From: Streptomyces sp. NBC_00572
GTDB taxonomy: Bacteria; Actinomycetota; Actinomycetes; Streptomycetales; Streptomycetaceae
Reading direction: 5' to 3'
Assembly (NCBI RefSeq): GCF_026341815.1
Contig: NZ_JAPENX010000001.1
Span: 124,001-188,000, forward strand
DNA length: 64,000 nucleotides
The notes beneath the pieces are model-generated. The model did not search any database and was not told the DNA's origin. It was given only the letters and a program-made list of their open reading frames with translations. Both the position numbers and the translations under genes were made by a program. Shown here piece by piece: positions 1-17,149 of the stretch; within the stretch, counting starts at the first letter, position 1, and every line of letters starts with the position of its first letter.

Positions 1-1035
<1,035 letters not shown>

Positions 1036-1061
1036 GCGGGGAGTCCAGGTCTGCTCATGAC

Positions 1062-1097
1062 GAGGGGGACACCGCAGGTCCTGCCGGTGTCCCCCTC
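1062..1097 (-). terminator. Intercistronic hairpin between carB and pyrD
   Basis: A 12-bp perfect stem (GAGGGGGACACC at 1062-1073 pairing with 1086-1097) encloses a further 4-bp stem around 1074-1084. It fills most of the 75-bp gap between the carB stop and the pyrD start. There is no T-run after it on the minus strand. It could be a weak terminator or attenuator that lowers pyrD expression, or an mRNA-stability element; sequence alone does not decide. Confidence 0.55.
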
Positions 1098-1110
1098 CTC
1101 GTACGGGCTG

Positions 1111-4411
<3,301 letters not shown>

Positions 4412-4419
<8 letters not shown>

Positions 4420-5560
4420 GCTCGGCCTCCATGAGGGATACGAAGCGGTCGAAGAGGTACGCGGCGTCGTGCGGGCCCGCGGCCGCCTCGGGGTGGTACT
4501 GGACGGAGAATGCCGGCTGGTCGAGCAGCTGGAGGCCTTCGACGACCTGGTCGTTCAGACAGACGTGGGAGACCTCGGCGCGCCCGTAGGGCGTGTCGGA
4601 GACCTTGTCGAGAGGCGCGTCGACGGCGAAGCCGTGGTTGTGCGCGGTGACCTCGACCTTGCCGGTGGTGCGGTCCTGGACCGGCTGGTTGATGCCCCGG
4701 TGGCCGTACTTCAGCTTGTAGGTGCCGAAGCCGAGCGCGCGGCCGAGGATCTGGTTGCCGAAGCAGATGCCGAAGAGCGGGGTCCTGCGCTCCAGGACGG
4801 CCTGCATCACGGAGACGGGACCGTCGGCCGTGGCCGGGTCGCCGGGGCCGTTGGAGAAGAAGACGCCGTCCGGGTTCACCGCGTAGATGTCCTCGGCGGT
4901 GGCGGTGGCGGGCAGCACGTGGACCTCGATGCCGCGCTCGGCCATCCGGTGCGGGGTCATGCCCTTGATGCCGAGGTCGACGGCGGCGACGGTGAACTTC
5001 TTGGTGCCGATCGCGGGGACGACGTACGTCTCCTTGGTGGCGACCTCGGCGGAGAGGTTCGCGCCCTTCATCTGGGGCTGCGCCTTGACCTTGTCGAGCA
5101 GGGCCTCGTCGCGGATGCCCGTCCAGGCGTCGCCGGAGAAGATGCCGACGCGCATGGCGCCGCGCTCGCGCAGGTGGCGGGTGAGGGCGCGGGTGTCGAT
5201 GCCGGAGATGCCGACGACGCCCTGGCGCTCCAGCTCCTCGTCCAGCGAGCGCTGGGCCCGCCAGTTGGAGGAGACGCGGGCGGGGTCGCGTACGACGTAG
5301 CCGGAGACCCAGATCTTCGAGGACTCGGGGTCCTCGTCGTTGACGCCGGTGTTGCCGACGTGCGGGGCGGTCATGACGACGACCTGGCGGTGGTACGACG
5401 GGTCGGTGAGGGTCTCCTGGTAGCCGGTCATGCCGGTGGAGAAAACGGCCTCGCCGAAGGTCTCCCCCACGGCCCCGTAGGCGCGACCGCGGAAGATGCG
5501 GCCGTCCTCCAGGACGAGTACGGCGGGAACCTTGCTGGTTCCCCGGGTGGAGGTCGTCAT
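4412..5560 (-). CDS. carA: Carbamoyl phosphate synthase, small (glutaminase) subunit
   Basis: Hydrolyses glutamine and passes ammonia to CarB. The 382 residues contain the N-terminal CPSase small-chain domain ([33 protein letters not shown]) and a class I glutamine amidotransferase domain. The nucleophile Cys lies in [11 protein letters not shown], and the His/Glu of the triad lie in [12 protein letters not shown]. The ATG at 5560 overlaps the stop of the upstream PH-like gene (ATGA), which fixes the start. An earlier in-frame extension exists but runs through another gene and is not coding. Confidence 0.96.
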
Positions 5561-6129
5561 CGTGCGATGCCTTCCGTCGTGTTGATCATGGAGTTGATGG
5601 TCTCGACCCAGGCGGCGTGCTCGGCCGCCCGGTCGGACCGGAAACCGGAGTCGAGCAGCTTGTCGCCGTGCGCCCAGGTGACGACCAGCAGGCCGCCCTC
5701 GGCGAGGACCTTGCCGGCGATGCCCTTGTCGAGGCGGGCCTCGCGCAGGGCCTCGGCCGGGACGAAGAAGTCGTTCGCCCCGGGGCGTACGACGGCCATC
5801 CCGGCGTCGGTGAGCGTGAGCTCGACGCGGCTGCGGGTGCCGAGCCCGTGGGCGACGATCCGGTCGAGCCACTGCCCGGCGGTCGTGGACCCGTGGTAGC
5901 GCCCGCTGAGAGTCAGTTTCGCCGGACCGGCCGTCTCGGGCGCGGTGGGGAGCTCGGGGAGGTCCGACTGGAGGCTGCCACGCCACTTCCAGCCCTGGCG
6001 CATCAGCCAGTACACGAAGGCGATGAAGAGCAGCAGTCCGGCGACCCAGCCGAGCCGTCCGGCCCAGTCGGTCACCTCCGCCGACTTCTGATCGGCAGCC
6101 TCTGCGGCGATTGCGATGAGTGGTGTCAC
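5557..6129 (-). CDS. Membrane-anchored PH-like domain protein in the pyr operon
   Basis: Function unknown. The 190 residues begin with a short outside segment, then one transmembrane helix near residues 25-43 ([17 protein letters not shown]). A cytoplasmic beta-rich region of the bacterial PH-like type follows (LSGRYHGST near 75, then [16 protein letters not shown] and a C-terminal helix with [11 protein letters not shown]). The GTG start at 6129 overlaps the pyrC stop (GTGA) and its own stop overlaps the carA ATG, so it is locked into the operon. It is not a known pyrimidine enzyme. It may scaffold or localise enzymes at the membrane, but that is inference. Confidence 0.85.
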   Translation of the reverse strand: MTPLIAIAAEAADQKSAEVTDWAGRLGWVAGLLLFIAFVYWLMRQGWKWRGSLQSDLPELPTAPETAGPAKLTLSGRYHGSTTAGQWLDRIVAHGLGTRSRVELTLTDAGMAVVRPGANDFFVPAEALREARLDKGIAGKVLAEGGLLVVTWAHGDKLLDSGFRSDRAAEHAAWVETINSMINTTEGIAR

Positions 6130-7412
6130 GCCAGCTTCCCGTCCACGACCGTTGCCCGGCCCCGCAGGAAGGTGTGGGTGACGCGTCCCGGCAGCTCACG
6201 GCCCTCGTAGGGGGTGTTTCGGCTGCGGGAGGCGAAGTCCGCGGGGTCCACGACACCACGGTAAGCCGGATCGACCAGCGTCAGGTTCGCGGGCTCACCA
6301 GCCGAGACGGGTCGTCCGTGGCCCGTGGCCCGTCCGATGCGGGCGGGCGCGAAGGACATCCGGTCGGCGACGCCGGCCCAGTCGAGGAGGCCCGTCTCGA
6401 CCATCGTCTGCTGGACGACGGAGAGCGCGGTCTCCAGGCCGACCATGCCCATGGCGGCCGCGGCCCACTCGCAGTCCTTGTCCTCGTGCGGGTGCGGGGC
6501 GTGGTCGGTGGCGACGATGTCGATCGTGCCGTCGGCCAGCGCCTCGCGGAGCGCGAGGACGTCCTTCTCGGTGCGCAGCGGCGGGTTGACCTTGTAGACC
6601 GGGTTGTAGCTCCGGACCATCTCGTCGGTGAGGAGGAGGTGGTGCGGGGTGACCTCGGCGGTGACGTCGATGCCGCGGGACTTGGCCCAGCGGACGATCT
6701 CGACGGAGCCGGCGGTGGAGAGGTGGCAGATGTGGACGCGGGAGCCGACGTGCTCGGCGAGGAGGACGTCGCGGGCGATGATCGACTCCTCGGCGACGGC
6801 CGGCCAGCCGCCGAGTCCGAGCTCGGCCGAGACGATGCCCTCGTTCATCTGGGCGCCCTCGGTGAGGCGGGGCTCCTGGGCGTGCTGGGCGACGACGCCG
6901 TCGAAGGCCTTCACGTACTCCAGGGCGCGGCGCATGATCACGGCGTCGTCGACGCACTTGCCGTCGTCGGAGAAGACGGTGACGCCGGCGGCGGAGTCGT
7001 GCATGGCGCCGAGCTCGGCGAGCTTCTTGCCCTCCAGGCCGACGGTGACGGCGCCGATGGGCTGCACGTCGCAGTAGCCGGACTCCTTGCCGAGCCGGTA
7101 GACCTGCTCGACGACGCCCGCGGTGTCGGCGACCGGGTGGGTGTTGGCCATGGCGAAGACGGCCGTGAAGCCGCCGGAGGCGGCGGCGCGGGTGCCGGTG
7201 AGGACGGTCTCGGAGTCCTCGCGGCCGGGCTCGCGCAGGTGGGTGTGGAGGTCGACGAGGCCGGGCAGCAGGATCTGGCCGGCGGCCTCGATCACGGTGG
7301 CGCCCTCGGCGGACAGACCGGTGCCGACCTCGGCGATGGTCTCGCCGTCGATCAGGACGTCCTGGACCTCGCCGCCCAGCACCTGCGCACCGCGGATAAG
7401 GATCTTGCTCAT
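6126..7412 (-). CDS. pyrC: Dihydroorotase
   Basis: Cyclises carbamoyl aspartate to dihydroorotate, a zinc amidohydrolase step. The 428 residues have the class I dihydroorotase signature [13 protein letters not shown], with the HxH metal ligands near residue 60. Further metal ligands lie in HICHLSTAG (His) and [15 protein letters not shown] (Asp). Length is typical of the long bacterial class that may associate with aspartate transcarbamylase. The ATG at 7412 lies only 2 bp after the pyrB stop; the stop overlaps the next gene. Confidence 0.96.
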   Translation of the reverse strand: MSKILIRGAQVLGGEVQDVLIDGETIAEVGTGLSAEGATVIEAAGQILLPGLVDLHTHLREPGREDSETVLTGTRAAASGGFTAVFAMANTHPVADTAGVVEQVYRLGKESGYCDVQPIGAVTVGLEGKKLAELGAMHDSAAGVTVFSDDGKCVDDAVIMRRALEYVKAFDGVVAQHAQEPRLTEGAQMNEGIVSAELGLGGWPAVAEESIIARDVLLAEHVGSRVHICHLSTAGSVEIVRWAKSRGIDVTAEVTPHHLLLTDEMVRSYNPVYKVNPPLRTEKDVLALREALADGTIDIVATDHAPHPHEDKDCEWAAAAMGMVGLETALSVVQQTMVETGLLDWAGVADRMSFAPARIGRATGHGRPVSAGEPANLTLVDPAYRGVVDPADFASRSRNTPYEGRELPGRVTHTFLRGRATVVDGKLA

Positions 7413-7414
7413 GG

Positions 7415-8395
7415 TTACTTGTTCTCCTCGGTGCGGGTGTGGGTGACGGCGGAGTCGTTGCCGCCCAGAAGCAGATAGAGGACCGCCATCCGGACGGAGA
7501 CGCCGTTGGCGACCTGCTCGACGACCGTGCAGCGGTCGGAGTCGGCGACCTCGGCGGTGATCTCCATGCCGCGGACCATGGGGCCGGGGTGCATGACGAT
7601 GGCGTGCTCGGGCATCTTCGCCATCCGCTCGCCGTCGAGCCCGTACCGGCGCGAGTACTCGCGCTCGGTGGGGAAGAAGGCGGCGTTCATCCGCTCGCGC
7701 TGCACACGCAGCATCATGACCGCGTCGGACTTCGGCAGCACGCGGTCGAGGTCGTACGAGATCTCGCAGGGCCAGGTCTCGACGCCGACGGGAACCAGGG
7801 TCGGCGGGGCCACCAGGGTGACCTCGGCGCCGAGGGTGTGCAGCAGGTCGACGTTGGAGCGGGCGACCCGGCTGTGCAGGACGTCGCCGACGAGCGTGAT
7901 CCGCTTGCCTTCGAGGTCGCGGCCGAGCCCGGCGTCCCGGCCGACCAGGCGGCGGCGCATGGTGAAGGCGTCCAGGAGGGCCTGGGTGGGGTGCTGGTGG
8001 GTGCCGTCGCCGGCGTTGATGACGGGGGCGTCGATCCAGCCGGAGGTGGCGAGGCGGAACGGGGCTCCGGAGGCGCCGTGGCGGATGACGACCGCGTCGA
8101 CGCCCATGGCCTCCAGGGTCTGCGCGGTGTCCTTGAGGGACTCGCCCTTGGAGACGCTGGAGCCCTTGGCCGCGAAGTTGATCACGTCGGCGGAGAGGCG
8201 CTTCTCGGCGGCCTCGAAGGAGATCCGGGTCCGGGTGGAGTCCTCGAAGAACAGGTTGCAGATGGTCCGGCCGCGCAGGGTCGGCAGCTTGCGGATGGGC
8301 CGGTCGGCCACCCGGGCCATCTCCTCGGCGGTGTCGAGGATCAGGACGGCGTCGTCGCGGGTGAGGTCGGCGGCCGAGATGAGGTGACGCATCAT
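7415..8395 (-). CDS. pyrB: Aspartate carbamoyltransferase catalytic subunit
   Basis: Joins carbamoyl phosphate and aspartate, the first committed pyrimidine step. The 326 residues contain the carbamoyl-phosphate loop [13 protein letters not shown] near residue 50 and the [10 protein letters not shown] motif near 135; aspartate-binding residues follow in the C-terminal half. The first of two adjacent ATGs (8395, giving MMRHLIS) is chosen because a GGAGAGA ribosome site lies 7 bases upstream. No pyrI regulatory subunit gene is nearby, so control probably comes through PyrR. It is second in the operon, 85 bp after pyrR. Confidence 0.96.
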   Translation of the reverse strand: MMRHLISAADLTRDDAVLILDTAEEMARVADRPIRKLPTLRGRTICNLFFEDSTRTRISFEAAEKRLSADVINFAAKGSSVSKGESLKDTAQTLEAMGVDAVVIRHGASGAPFRLATSGWIDAPVINAGDGTHQHPTQALLDAFTMRRRLVGRDAGLGRDLEGKRITLVGDVLHSRVARSNVDLLHTLGAEVTLVAPPTLVPVGVETWPCEISYDLDRVLPKSDAVMMLRVQRERMNAAFFPTEREYSRRYGLDGERMAKMPEHAIVMHPGPMVRGMEITAEVADSDRCTVVEQVANGVSVRMAVLYLLLGGNDSAVTHTRTEENK

Positions 8396-8480
8396 CGGTG
8401 AGTCTCTCCGTGGTGGGGAGGTGTGAGGGCATGCGGGGGCGCAGGGGGGTGCCCCGGCCCCGCGGGGGAAGCCGGTCCGG

Positions 8481-9086
<606 letters not shown>

Positions 9087-9204
9087 TTAAAGGACGTCGG
9101 ATTTGCGACGTCAACGATACCAGGGGCGGACGGAAGCCTCCCTCGCACCCCTGCCGCCACTCCGGGCGCCGTCCCCCGGGAGGGGGCGGTACGGACCATT
9201 CGGC

Positions 9205-9240
9205 TTGACGGGAAAGAGTAACGCTGCGTAACCTCACAGT
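9205..9240 (+). promoter_or_regulatory. bldD promoter with overlapping BldD box
   Basis: A sigma-70-like promoter reads TTGACG (9205-9210), an 18-bp spacer, then TAACCT (9229-9234). Inside the spacer and reaching the -10 lies TAACGCTGCGTAA (9219-9231), which fits the published BldD consensus TNACNCWGNGTNA at every fixed position. A second palindrome, CTCACAGTGAG (9233-9243), follows at the start-site region. BldD is known to repress its own gene, and this layout would do so by covering the promoter. The pyrR promoter lies about 90 bp away on the other strand. Confidence 0.75.
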
Positions 9241-9293
9241 GAGTTACCAGCCGCGCGGCGCAGCCGCATGTCGTCACAGCGTCCGGGAGCGTT

Positions 9294-9794
9294 ATGTCCA
9301 GCGAATACGCAAAGCAGCTCGGGGCCAAACTCCGTGCCATCCGCACCCAGCAGGGTCTCTCGCTCCACGGGGTGGAGGAGAAGTCCCAGGGCCGCTGGAA
9401 GGCCGTGGTGGTCGGTTCGTACGAGCGCGGGGACCGCGCGGTGACCGTGCAGCGTCTTGCCGAGCTGGCCGACTTCTACGGGGTGCCGGTGCAGGAACTC
9501 CTGCCGGGCACCACTCCGGGCGGGGCCGCCGAGCCGCCGCCGAAGCTCGTCCTGGACCTGGAGCGCCTGGCGCACGTCCCCCAGGAGAAGGCGGGCCCCC
9601 TCCAGCGCTACGCCGCGACGATCCAGTCGCAGCGCGGCGACTACAACGGCAAGGTGCTGTCGATCCGTCAGGACGACCTGCGCACCCTCGCCGTCATCTA
9701 CGACCAGTCCCCCTCGGTCCTCACCGAGCAGCTGATCAGCTGGGGCGTCCTCGACGCGGACGCGCGCCGCGCGGTCGCCCACGAGGAGAACTGA
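9294..9794 (+). CDS. bldD: BldD, c-di-GMP-responsive master regulator of development
   Basis: DNA-binding repressor that keeps Streptomyces in vegetative growth when c-di-GMP is high. The 166 residues have an N-terminal HTH_3 domain (about residues 8-70) and a C-terminal c-di-GMP domain. The c-di-GMP signature RXD-X8-RXXD is intact: R114-G-D116, then R125-Q-D-D128. In the known mechanism a c-di-GMP tetramer bridges two C-terminal domains and so brings the DNA-binding domains together. The ATG at 9294 has GGGAG 4 bases upstream. The gene stands alone, divergent from pyrR, and ends in a strong terminator. Confidence 0.98.
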   Translation: MSSEYAKQLGAKLRAIRTQQGLSLHGVEEKSQGRWKAVVVGSYERGDRAVTVQRLAELADFYGVPVQELLPGTTPGGAAEPPPKLVLDLERLAHVPQEKAGPLQRYAATIQSQRGDYNGKVLSIRQDDLRTLAVIYDQSPSVLTEQLISWGVLDADARRAVAHEEN

Positions 9795-9823
9795 CCCCTT
9801 CCGGGAACCCAGCAGAAACGTAC

Positions 9824-9865
9824 CGCCGGGCCCGTGGACGTCATCCGACGTCCACGGGCCCGGCG
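9824..9865 (+). terminator. bldD terminator
   Basis: A 19-bp perfect stem (9824-9842 with 9847-9865) around loop ATCC begins 30 bp after the bldD stop. It is followed by CTTTTCTC, giving a short U-run on the plus strand. Confidence 0.85.
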
Positions 9866-9928
9866 CTTTTCTCGCCGTCGCGAACCCCGGTGCGTTTCGC
9901 CGTAGCGAACGATGAGCCGGGGATACGC

Positions 9929-9966
9929 CGAAGGGGCCCGCAGCACGTGTGCTGCGGGCCCCTTCG
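9929..9966 (-). terminator. Terminator downstream of nusB
   Basis: An 18-bp perfect stem (9929-9946 with 9949-9966) begins about 22 bp after the nusB stop on the minus strand. There is no clear T-run, as is common in Streptomyces. It separates the convergent bldD and nusB transcripts. Confidence 0.75.
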
Positions 9967-9988
9967 ACTGCCGGTGACGTTCTGGGAC

Positions 9989-10426
9989 TCAGGCGTCCAT
10001 GTCCCGGCGCAGACGCGGCTTCAAGTCCTTGAAGCGCGCCAGCAGACCGTTGACGAAGGTCGGGGACTCGTCCGTGGAGAACTCCTTGGCGAGCTGGACC
10101 GCCTCGTCGATCGCCACCGCGTCCGGCGTGCCGTCCTCCCAGATCAGCTCGTACGCACCGAGGCGCACGATGTTCCGGTCGGCGACGGGCATCCGGTCGA
10201 GGTCCCAGTCCACCGCGTAGGTCGCGATGAGCTCGTCGATCCGCGCCACGTGGCCCGCGTACCCCTCGACCAGCTGCATGGTGAAGTCGTTCACCGGCGG
10301 CTGGCGGTCGTCGGACCGCGCGTGCCGGACCTGGTCCGCGAGAACCTCCTGGACGGAGGCACCACGCTGGTCCGCCTCGAAGAGGATCTGGAAGGCGCGC
10401 TTGCGGGCCTTGCTCCGAGCGGCCAC
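9989..10426 (-). CDS. nusB: Transcription antitermination factor NusB
   Basis: RNA-binding partner of NusE/S10 in rRNA antitermination. The 145 residues are all-helical, begin with the basic N-terminus MAARSKARKRAFQILFEAD and contain the family segments VDWDLDRMPVADRNIVRLGAYEL and PDAVAIDEAVQLAKEFS. Length is normal. It starts 2 bp after the efp stop, so it shares that transcript and is last in the unit. Confidence 0.95.
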   Translation of the reverse strand: MAARSKARKRAFQILFEADQRGASVQEVLADQVRHARSDDRQPPVNDFTMQLVEGYAGHVARIDELIATYAVDWDLDRMPVADRNIVRLGAYELIWEDGTPDAVAIDEAVQLAKEFSTDESPTFVNGLLARFKDLKPRLRRDMDA

Positions 10427-10428
10427 GG

Positions 10429-10995
10429 TTACTTGTTCACCCGGCCGAGGTAGTCGCTGGTGCGGGTGTCGACCTTGACCTTCTCGCCGGTCGTGATGAA
10501 GAGCGGGACCTGGATCTCGTGGCCGGTCTCCAGCGTGGCGGGCTTGGTGCCGCCGGTGGAGCGGTCGCCCTGGACGCCCGGGTCGGTGTGCTTGATGACC
10601 AGCTCGACGGCGGCCGGGAGCTCGACGTAGAGCACCTCGCCCTCGTGCTGGGCGACCGAGGCGGTGAAGCCCTCGATCAGGAAGTTGGCCGCGTCGCCGA
10701 CCGACTTGCGGTCGACCATCAGCTGGTCGTAGGTCTCCTCGTCCATGAAGACGAAGTAGTCGCCGTCCATGTACGAGAACTGCATGTCGCGGCGGTCGAT
10801 GGTGGCCGTCTCGACCTTGGTGCCGGCGTTGAACGTCTTGTCGACGACCTTGCCGGAGAGCACGCTCTTCAGCTTGGTGCGCACGAAGGCCGGGCCCTTG
10901 CCGGGCTTGACGTGCTGGAACTCGACGACGGACCAGAGCTGGCCCCCGTCGAGCTTGAGCACCATGCCGTTCTTGAGGTCGTTCGTGGAAGCCAC
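10429..10995 (-). CDS. efp: Translation elongation factor P
   Basis: Rescues ribosomes stalled at proline runs by entering between the P and E sites. The 188 residues form the usual three beta-barrel domains: KOW-like N-domain, central OB domain from about residue 65, C-terminal OB domain from about 130. The functional loop is [13 protein letters not shown], with the tip Lys near residue 34. The start is GTG at 10995 ([10 protein letters not shown]), with AGGAGA about 10 bases upstream; the longer upstream open frame is not coding. It is followed at once by nusB. Confidence 0.96.
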   Translation of the reverse strand: MASTNDLKNGMVLKLDGGQLWSVVEFQHVKPGKGPAFVRTKLKSVLSGKVVDKTFNAGTKVETATIDRRDMQFSYMDGDYFVFMDEETYDQLMVDRKSVGDAANFLIEGFTASVAQHEGEVLYVELPAAVELVIKHTDPGVQGDRSTGGTKPATLETGHEIQVPLFITTGEKVKVDTRTSDYLGRVNK

Positions 10996-11044
10996 GGTTG
11001 CGAAATCTCCTGGACTGACGTGGGACCGTGGAGGCGTACGCGCC

Positions 11045-12157
11045 TTACAGCGCGAGCAGCTCCTTGGTCGTAATGGTGAGTAGCTCGGGTCCGCCGTCCG
11101 CCTCCTGGCGCACGACGAGCGTGTCATCGATCCGGACCCCGCCCCGGCCCGGGAGGTGGACCCCCGGTTCGACGGTGACCGGCACACAAGCGTCCAGTTT
11201 ACCCATGGCCGAGGGTGAGAGCTGCGGGTCCTCGTCGATTTCGAGCCCCACCCCGTGCCCGGTGAGGGGTACGGCGGCCTCCCCGTGGCCCGCCGCGTCC
11301 AGGATCTGGCGGGCGGCCCGGTCCACGTCCCGGTACTCGGCGCCCGGCGCGAGGGACTCCCGACCGGCCCGCTGAGCGGCGAAGACGAGCTCGTACAGCT
11401 CGATCTGCCAGTCGGCCGGAGTGGTGCCGATCACGAAGGTGCGGCCGATCTCGCACCGGTATCCGCGGTAGTCGGCACCCAGGCAGACGGAGAGGAAATC
11501 ACCCTCCTCGACCCGGCGGTCGGAGGGCCGGTGTCCACGGCGTCCTGAGTGCGGGCCGGTCGCCACCGAGGTGGGGAAGGCCGCTCCGTCGGCGCCGTGG
11601 TCGACGAGCCGCCGCTCCAGCTCCAGGGCGAGGTGGCGCTCGGTCCGCCCCACCAGGATGGACTCCAGGAGCTCACCGAGCGCCTGGTCGGCGATCTCGG
11701 CGGCGATCCGGAGACAGGCGATCTCGTCCTCGTCCTTGACGATCCTCAGCTGCTCCACGGCGCAGGCGAGGTCGGCGAGCCGCAGTCCGGGCGCGACCGA
11801 GCCCATGGCCCGGTGCCGAGCCACGGTCAGGTCGTGCTCCTCGACGGCCAGCGCGTCGGCGCCCGCCCGGCGGGCGAGGTCGACCGCGGCGACGGCCGGA
11901 TCGCCTCCGCCGGCGGGCAGGACCTGCCTGCGGAGGAGTTCGTCGAGCCGTCCGTCGGCCGGTTCGCCGGTGGGCGCGACCGGGCAGAGCAGCACGTCCG
12001 CGTCGGGCTCGGGCCCGACGAGGAGGACGGCGCCCGGGGGCGAGCCGCCCGCGAGATAGCGGACGTTGGCGGGGCGGGAGACCAGGGCCGCCGGGCTGCC
12101 CGCGGCCGCGCACCGATCGCGCAGCCGTACACGGCGGTCCGCATACACCTCTGACAT
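11045..12157 (-). CDS. M24-family peptidase-like protein with an altered metal site
   Basis: Resembles Xaa-Pro aminopeptidase/PepQ (pita-bread fold), 370 residues, with a creatinase-like N-terminal domain to about residue 130. The canonical family uses Asp, Asp, His, Glu, Glu to hold two metals. Here the equivalent positions read C225 (in [14 protein letters not shown]), E236 (CEIGRTF), H301 (TGHGVG), E330 (TVEPGVH) and D344 (VRIDDT). Only the His and one Glu are standard, so activity or metal preference may differ, or it may be a non-enzymatic binder. It sits upstream of efp/nusB, where M. tuberculosis has pepQ. ATG at 12157. Confidence 0.85.
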   Translation of the reverse strand: MSEVYADRRVRLRDRCAAAGSPAALVSRPANVRYLAGGSPPGAVLLVGPEPDADVLLCPVAPTGEPADGRLDELLRRQVLPAGGGDPAVAAVDLARRAGADALAVEEHDLTVARHRAMGSVAPGLRLADLACAVEQLRIVKDEDEIACLRIAAEIADQALGELLESILVGRTERHLALELERRLVDHGADGAAFPTSVATGPHSGRRGHRPSDRRVEEGDFLSVCLGADYRGYRCEIGRTFVIGTTPADWQIELYELVFAAQRAGRESLAPGAEYRDVDRAARQILDAAGHGEAAVPLTGHGVGLEIDEDPQLSPSAMGKLDACVPVTVEPGVHLPGRGGVRIDDTLVVRQEADGGPELLTITTKELLAL

Positions 12158-12229
12158 GCTCCGAGCCTACGAGCAGCGCGGCGCGGCGGCCTGTTCAGCG
12201 CCGCCGACCGGGCAGCGGCCCCCGGGAGG

Positions 12230-13438
12230 TCACCAGGTGGGCGGGCTGGCGATCGCGCGGGCGAGGATGTCGTCGAGGACCCGGGCGGTGGTCTCGACGT
12301 CGTACGTGGAGTTGTCGATGATCGGCAGGCCCGAGCCGTACCAGCCGGCCATCCGGCCGTGGATGGCGGCGACCTCCTCGTCCGAGAGGCGCCGGTTGCC
12401 GCTTCGCTCGGCGTTGCGCTCCAGGACGATCTCCAGGCCGGGCAGGAGCACCACGGGCAGCAGGCCCGGACCGACATGGCGCTTCCAGCCGCCGAGGCCG
12501 ACGACGGGCCGGTCGGGGAAGACCGCGTCGTCGACGATGCAGGAGATGCCGTTGGCGAGGAAGTTGCGCGCGGCGAAGCCGCAGGTGCGGCGGGCGAGCC
12601 GGTACTGCGCCTCGGAGTGCTCGTTCCACCCGGACTGCGGGTCGGCGAAGCCGGAGCAGACCCACTCGCGGACGTCGTCGAGGCTGATGTGCGCGGTGGG
12701 CACGCGGCGGCGCTGCGCCCAGTGCCGGGCGACGGTCGTCTTGCCGGCCCCGGCGGGGCCGATGAGCAGCACGGCGAGGGTCGCGGCGCCCGTCCCGATG
12801 CCGTGCTCCACAGGGGGCGCGAGCGGCGCGCTCACGGGCGGCAGCGGGACGTGGCCGGTGAGGTCGGCCCGCGGGGGCTGCCCGCCGGAGTGCTGCGGTA
12901 CGGCTCCGGGGCCGTACCGGCCGGGTGCCCCGGGCCCCGCGGGGGGCGCGGAGTGCGGGGGCGGCCCCGCGTGCGGGGGCCGGGAGGCTCCGCTCTGGAC
13001 GGCCGGGTGCACGCCGAGCCGGGATCCGGCGGGCTGACCCGGGTACGGGGAGCCGGGCGGAGGCGGCGGTATGGGCGGACGCCCGCCTGGCGCGCCACCG
13101 CCGGCGGCGGGCACGGGCACGGGTCCGGGGTTGTGGCCCGGCCCGGGAGCGGCTCCGGGGGCGGGCACGGGGCCGGCCACAGGTCCGGCTCCGGGAGCGT
13201 GGCCGGATCCGGGAGCGACTCCGGAAGCGGGTCCGGGGCCGGTCCCACTCCCAGGAACAGCCCCGGAAACGGGTCCGGTGCCGGGAACAGGTCCCGGGCC
13301 GGTGCCGGGGACGGGCGCCTGGCCCGGTCGCTCGGGCGGTGGCAGCGGACCCCCCACTGCGTGCTGCATCCGGTCCCACTCCGTCTCGTACGCCTGATGT
13401 ATCTGGTGCGCCGGAACGTTACCGCCCCCGGCCCCCAC
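12230..13438 (-). CDS. P-loop kinase-like ATPase with a long Pro/Gly-rich N-terminus
   Basis: Function unknown. The C-terminal half (about residues 215-402) is a P-loop NTPase with Walker A LLIGPAGAGKTTVARHWA, followed by HISLDDVREWVCSGF and a probable Walker B/lid region (CIVDDAVFPDRPVVGL). This is the small AAA_33/zeta-toxin-like kinase pattern. Residues 30-200 are low-complexity Pro, Gly and Ala, apparently disordered. The start is uncertain: GTG at 13438 has no clear ribosome site, and ATG at WDRMQHAV is an alternative. It lies between the M24 gene and the aro genes on the same strand. Confidence 0.75.
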   Translation of the reverse strand: MGAGGGNVPAHQIHQAYETEWDRMQHAVGGPLPPPERPGQAPVPGTGPGPVPGTGPVSGAVPGSGTGPGPASGVAPGSGHAPGAGPVAGPVPAPGAAPGPGHNPGPVPVPAAGGGAPGGRPPIPPPPPGSPYPGQPAGSRLGVHPAVQSGASRPPHAGPPPHSAPPAGPGAPGRYGPGAVPQHSGGQPPRADLTGHVPLPPVSAPLAPPVEHGIGTGAATLAVLLIGPAGAGKTTVARHWAQRRRVPTAHISLDDVREWVCSGFADPQSGWNEHSEAQYRLARRTCGFAARNFLANGISCIVDDAVFPDRPVVGLGGWKRHVGPGLLPVVLLPGLEIVLERNAERSGNRRLSDEEVAAIHGRMAGWYGSGLPIIDNSTYDVETTARVLDDILARAIASPPTW

Positions 13439-13473
13439 AAGGGGAACGGCCGGGGGTCCCGCCAGGTGCCCTG

Positions 13474-16713
<3,240 letters not shown>

Positions 16714-16827
16714 CGATGCTCCTCATGCTCGCGCCTGGGTACTGCGACGGCGCGACCGGGTGCGCGGCCCTGGCCCGCCGTCCCCGATCCTCCCACGTCC
16801 GGGGGGCGAACCCGCCCTCCGGTCCAG

Positions 16828-17109
16828 CTATCGGACGCGGGTCCCGCTGTTCTCGACGATCTCGTCCGTCGTCCCGGACGCGTCCTCCACCGTCCCGCCG
16901 GACCCTCCGGGCGTGCCGCCGACCTCGCGCGAGGCCCGGAAGCGGTCGCGCAGCCGGACCACGGCGAGCCATCCGAAGCCCGCGGCGATGACACCGAGGA
17001 CGGTGTACCGCACCCACGCGGGCAGGTCGTTGAAGATCACCCCGAAGAGAAAGCGCACCACGTCGAAGCCCGCGTCCCACTTCGACGCCAGCACCGTTCC
17101 CTCGCCCAT
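16828..17109 (-). CDS. Small membrane protein of unknown function
   Basis: The 93 residues have one or two hydrophobic segments (about 18-28 and 33-50, WVRYTVLGVIAAGFGWLAVV) followed by a short basic stretch and a Ser/Gly/Glu-rich tail. No enzymatic motif is visible. The ATG at 17109 lies 40 bp after aroE, before aroC, so it is probably cotranscribed with the aro genes. Low complexity at the end suggests a flexible cytoplasmic tail. Confidence 0.65.
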   Translation of the reverse strand: MGEGTVLASKWDAGFDVVRFLFGVIFNDLPAWVRYTVLGVIAAGFGWLAVVRLRDRFRASREVGGTPGGSGGTVEDASGTTDEIVENSGTRVR

Positions 17110-17149
17110 GCCCCGTGCTCCCGCTCGCTCCCGTACTCCCCCGCCGGCC

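Noticed and set aside
13080..13330. Imperfect CCGG-rich repeats resembling an array
   Set aside because: No constant repeat or spacer length; they encode the Pro/Gly stretch of the kinase-like protein. No CRISPR array is seen in the window.
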